Positions 4,252 to 5,708 of a stretch of 5,708 bases of DNA are shown one piece after another (the first letter of the stretch is position 1; each line of letters opens with the position of its first letter). Below the pieces are notes generated by a model. That model searched no databases. It had not been told where the DNA came from and saw only the letters and a list, made by a program, of their open reading frames with translations. Source of the DNA: Clostridia bacterium (GTDB lineage Bacteria; Bacillota; Clostridia; Clostridiales; Clostridiaceae). The stretch spans positions 1 to 5,708 of the forward strand of contig RZYZ01000138.1 in NCBI GenBank assembly GCA_009930125.1, written 5' to 3'. Made by a program: the position numbers and the translations under genes.

Positions 4252-4968
4252 CTAGAGCATCCGATGAAGGTCGTAGATGGCTCGAAGCTTTTCCACTTCC
4301 TCTGCCCGTACCCCATTTGATGTGCTGCCGCCGCGAACGGCTGTGCCCACATGAATGTCATAGTCCTTTGTTCTTCCCCTTTCCCCTTCCAGCGCGAAAT
4401 CCATATGGTTTCGGATCGCCTGAAGATTCTCCTTGGTGATGCCACTGGCAAGAATCAGGGTGATGTCCTCGGTTTCTTCTATGAGCTTTCGGATCATCTC
4501 CAGATTGGCCTCCGCCTTCCCCGGGCCTCCCGAAGTCAGAATATGGGTGATTCTCTTGTTGGTCTCCAGAAGATTCATTGCCGCCAGAAGGTCACTGCTC
4601 TCATCAATGGCACGATGAAACGTGGCTGTGAGGTTTGTATCCTCCAGTATATAATCCAGCGCTTCCATATTGGGCAGACCTTCATAATCCAGAACTCCCA
4701 GCACCACATGCTTCACCCCAAGCTCATTGAAGATGCGCGCATCCTCTCTCATGACTTCCAGGTCTTCTCTTGAATACTCGAAGGAAGCGCTGTGAGGCCT
4801 GATCATCACATTCACCGGGATGGATACCTGAATGATCACCTGCTTCACCAGCCCGTAGCTGGGTGTAAGTCCACCTTCCGACAAGGACGAAATCAGTTCA
4901 ATCCGATCTCCTCCGTTTTTTTCAATGGCCAGTGCGTCCGTGAGGGTCTCCGCTATGATTTCCAGCAT
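4252..4968 (-). CDS. cutC: CutC family TIM-barrel protein
   Basis: This belongs to the CutC family (PF03932), named from E. coli copper tolerance work. The direct copper role is disputed and the enzymatic function, if any, is not established. The 238 residues form a single TIM-barrel domain: RIELIS (22-27), GGLTPS (32-37), MIRPHSASFEYS (55-66), TFHRAID (116-122), ILTSGG (143-148), LASGIT (173-178) and HVGTAVRGG (206-214). Family members usually have MIRPR-G-G-x-F at the third motif; here a His replaces the second Arg and Ser-Ala replaces the glycines. The ATG follows AAAGGAGG (4984-4977) at eight bases. It is followed 114 bases later by the transaldolase gene on the same strand. No copper ATPase, CopY or CsoR gene is nearby, so the context gives no support for a copper function. 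Confidence 0.92.
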   Translation of the reverse strand: MLEIIAETLTDALAIEKNGGDRIELISSLSEGGLTPSYGLVKQVIIQVSIPVNVMIRPHSASFEYSREDLEVMREDARIFNELGVKHVVLGVLDYEGLPNMEALDYILEDTNLTATFHRAIDESSDLLAAMNLLETNKRITHILTSGGPGKAEANLEMIRKLIEETEDITLILASGITKENLQAIRNHMDFALEGERGRTKDYDIHVGTAVRGGSTSNGVRAEEVEKLRAIYDLHRML

Positions 4969-5016
4969 GGTTTAAACCTCCTTTCTGGTCGTTTCTTTCT
5001 GTACACTACTCCATTT

Positions 5017-5022
5017 AGTATA
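5017..5022 (-). promoter_or_regulatory. Possible -10 box of cutC
   Basis: TATACT (5022-5017) on the - strand is a 5/6 match to the -10 consensus, 48 bases before the cutC ATG. No acceptable -35 is present at 16-18 bases; TTAACA is present but only nine bases upstream. Weak evidence, given mainly because the gene needs a promoter in this divergent gap. Confidence 0.3.
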
Positions 5023-5029
5023 ACGCAGA

Positions 5030-5195
5030 TTTGTTAAGGAGACCCCATCTTGTGGTAAACAATCTGTGTACAAGGGCGATTCCTTGAAATAGGGCCAGAT
5101 TCAACCATTGCCTCTCTTCAGCCTTCCTTTGGGATAAATAGAATGGATTCTCCTGCTCAGAACGCTTTTCTCTTCCATTTTCTATCTCCCCTGTT
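5030..5195. other. Divergent intergenic stretch with no recognised element
   Basis: The gap between cutC and hsp20 (4969-5297) is 329 bases. Its cutC-proximal end holds the cutC ribosome site and possible -10, and its last 100 bases hold the hsp20 control region. The middle part has no convincing ORF with a ribosome binding site, no tRNA-like fold, no CIRCE-type heat-shock operator (TTAGCACTC-N9-GAGTGCTAA) and no terminator-like hairpin. Pyrimidine-rich tracts on the + strand (about 5111-5200) are the only visible bias. Confidence 0.5.
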
Positions 5196-5225
5196 TTTTC
5201 AGTTTTCTGCCAATCAGGGTACAAT
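5196..5225 (+). promoter_or_regulatory. Candidate sigma-A promoter of hsp20
   Basis: TACAAT (5220-5225) is a 5/6 -10 match, 18 bases after TTTTCA (5196-5201), a 4/6 -35. The start would fall near 5232, giving a leader of about 65 bases. No HrcA/CIRCE operator overlaps it. GTTT with GGGTAC upstream of the -10 resembles a sigma-B promoter only loosely, with the spacing too short. Confidence 0.45.
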
Positions 5226-5239
5226 AAAGATATAGAAGT

Positions 5240-5253
5240 ATCCTTTATAGGAT
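5240..5253 (+). promoter_or_regulatory. Dyad in the hsp20 leader
   Basis: ATCCT (5240-5244) and AGGAT (5249-5253) are perfect inverted repeats around TTAT, just after the predicted transcription start. UCCU in the left arm could also pair with AGGA of the ribosome site at 5285-5290, so a temperature-sensitive switch is conceivable. The pairing is short, and an operator or chance are equally possible. Confidence 0.3.
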
Positions 5254-5297
5254 TCCCTCGCTGCTGTAATAGATTTCTTACGCTAGGAGGTAAAATC

Positions 5298-5708
5298 ATG
5301 AGAAACAGATTTTCAAACAAAGGCATGGCCCCTTTTGAAGAATTCATGACGGGACTGAACTGGGATTTCCCCAATGTTCCTGACAGAAAGTTGTTCCATG
5401 TGGATGTGAAGGAAACGGAACGAGGCTTTGTACTGTATGCAGACCTTCCAGGATACGACAAGGACGACATCAGAGTGGAGTATCACAACAAGAACCTCAC
5501 CATCACCGCCCATCGAGACACCATCATTGAAACGGAGTCCGACAAGTTCATCATGAATGAGCGAACCACCGGTGAAGTATATCGCAGCTTCTACATTGAT
5601 GACATCGACGAGGACAAGGTGGAAGTGCACTATGAAGGAGGCGTACTCACCATCGACCTGCCTAAGAGCGGTGGGGACGGCGGCGCCAAAAAGCGGTTTG
5701 AAGTGAAA
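5298..5708 (+). CDS. Hsp20/alpha-crystallin small heat-shock protein (3' end outside window)
   Basis: An ATP-independent cytosolic holdase chaperone that keeps unfolding proteins soluble. The frame is open for 137 codons from ATG 5298 to the last base, with no stop inside the window, so the gene is cut by the window edge. Family members are usually about 140-150 residues, and the sequence already reaches a typical C-terminal region, so few codons are likely missing. A short N-terminal arm (1-30, with PFEEFMTGLNWDF at 12-24) is followed by the alpha-crystallin domain at about 31-123. Hallmarks are ADLPGYDKDDI (48-58), RSFYID (96-101) and the GxLxxxLPK signature GVLTIDLPK (115-123). A Gly-rich linker (125-129) follows. 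The ATG is seven bases after AGGAGG (5285-5290). The gene is divergent from cutC. - strand frames across it are shadows. Confidence 0.94.
   Translation, partial: MRNRFSNKGMAPFEEFMTGLNWDFPNVPDRKLFHVDVKETERGFVLYADLPGYDKDDIRVEYHNKNLTITAHRDTIIETESDKFIMNERTTGEVYRSFYIDDIDEDKVEVHYEGGVLTIDLPKSGGDGGAKKRFEVK

Noticed and set aside
5202..5222. Sigma-B-like promoter (GTTT with GGGTAC) before hsp20.
   Set aside because: Spacing between the two parts is about 11 bases, shorter than the usual 12-15, and many clostridia lack sigma-B; a sigma-A reading fits better.
5015..5630. - strand frames of 151 and 105 codons across the hsp20 region.
   Set aside because: The + strand frame from 5298 encodes a clear alpha-crystallin domain with a strong ribosome site; the - strand frames have no motifs and no convincing starts.
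1..5708. CRISPR arrays, tRNA or rRNA genes, complete insertion sequences, toxin-antitoxin pairs or defence genes.
   Set aside because: No regularly spaced repeats, cloverleaf-like sequences, transposase motifs or paired small ORFs with ribosome sites were found by eye on either strand.

Overview
The window looks like chromosomal DNA from a mid-GC Bacillota, probably a clostridial relative. The evidence is strong AGGAGG-type ribosome binding sites in front of nearly every gene, two TTG starts, sigma-A-like extended -10 boxes, U-tailed hairpin terminators, and a gene set (RlmD/RlmCD, short transaldolase, CutC, Hsp20) typical of that phylum. Species cannot be named from sequence alone.

Layout: positions 1-394 are AT-rich and hold no intact gene. 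They contain two + strand terminators (59-90, 132-183), a - strand hairpin (262-296), and what look like displaced 3' ends of an rlmD-type gene. The clearest is an isolated HVECVALMSR-stop at 194-226; a weaker one, ending ETVILMR-stop, lies at 314-343. Next comes rlmD on the - strand (395-1756), then a 287-bp divergent regulatory gap, then tauE on the + strand (2044-2802). A 15-bp perfect bidirectional terminator separates tauE from a - strand run read cutC (4968-4252), transaldolase (4137-3493), sixA-like phosphatase (3403-2879). A 329-bp divergent gap then leads to a + strand hsp20 gene (from 5298) that is still open at the window end.

The genes are mostly housekeeping and do not form one obvious pathway: rRNA methylation, an anion permease, a histidine phosphatase, a pentose-phosphate aldolase, a TIM-barrel CutC protein and a small heat-shock chaperone. 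The cutC-transaldolase-sixA run could be partly co-transcribed, but the transaldolase has its own promoter-like sequence with an operator-like dyad, and a strand-specific hairpin lies between it and sixA.

The most interesting signal is at the left edge. The 3' end of rlmD/rumA-type genes is a known integration target for mobile elements, and the orphan C-terminal tails downstream of an intact rlmD read like attachment-site scars or an element boundary. The rest of the window is ordinary, with some well-formed regulatory structures. No new multi-gene defence or mobile system is visible.
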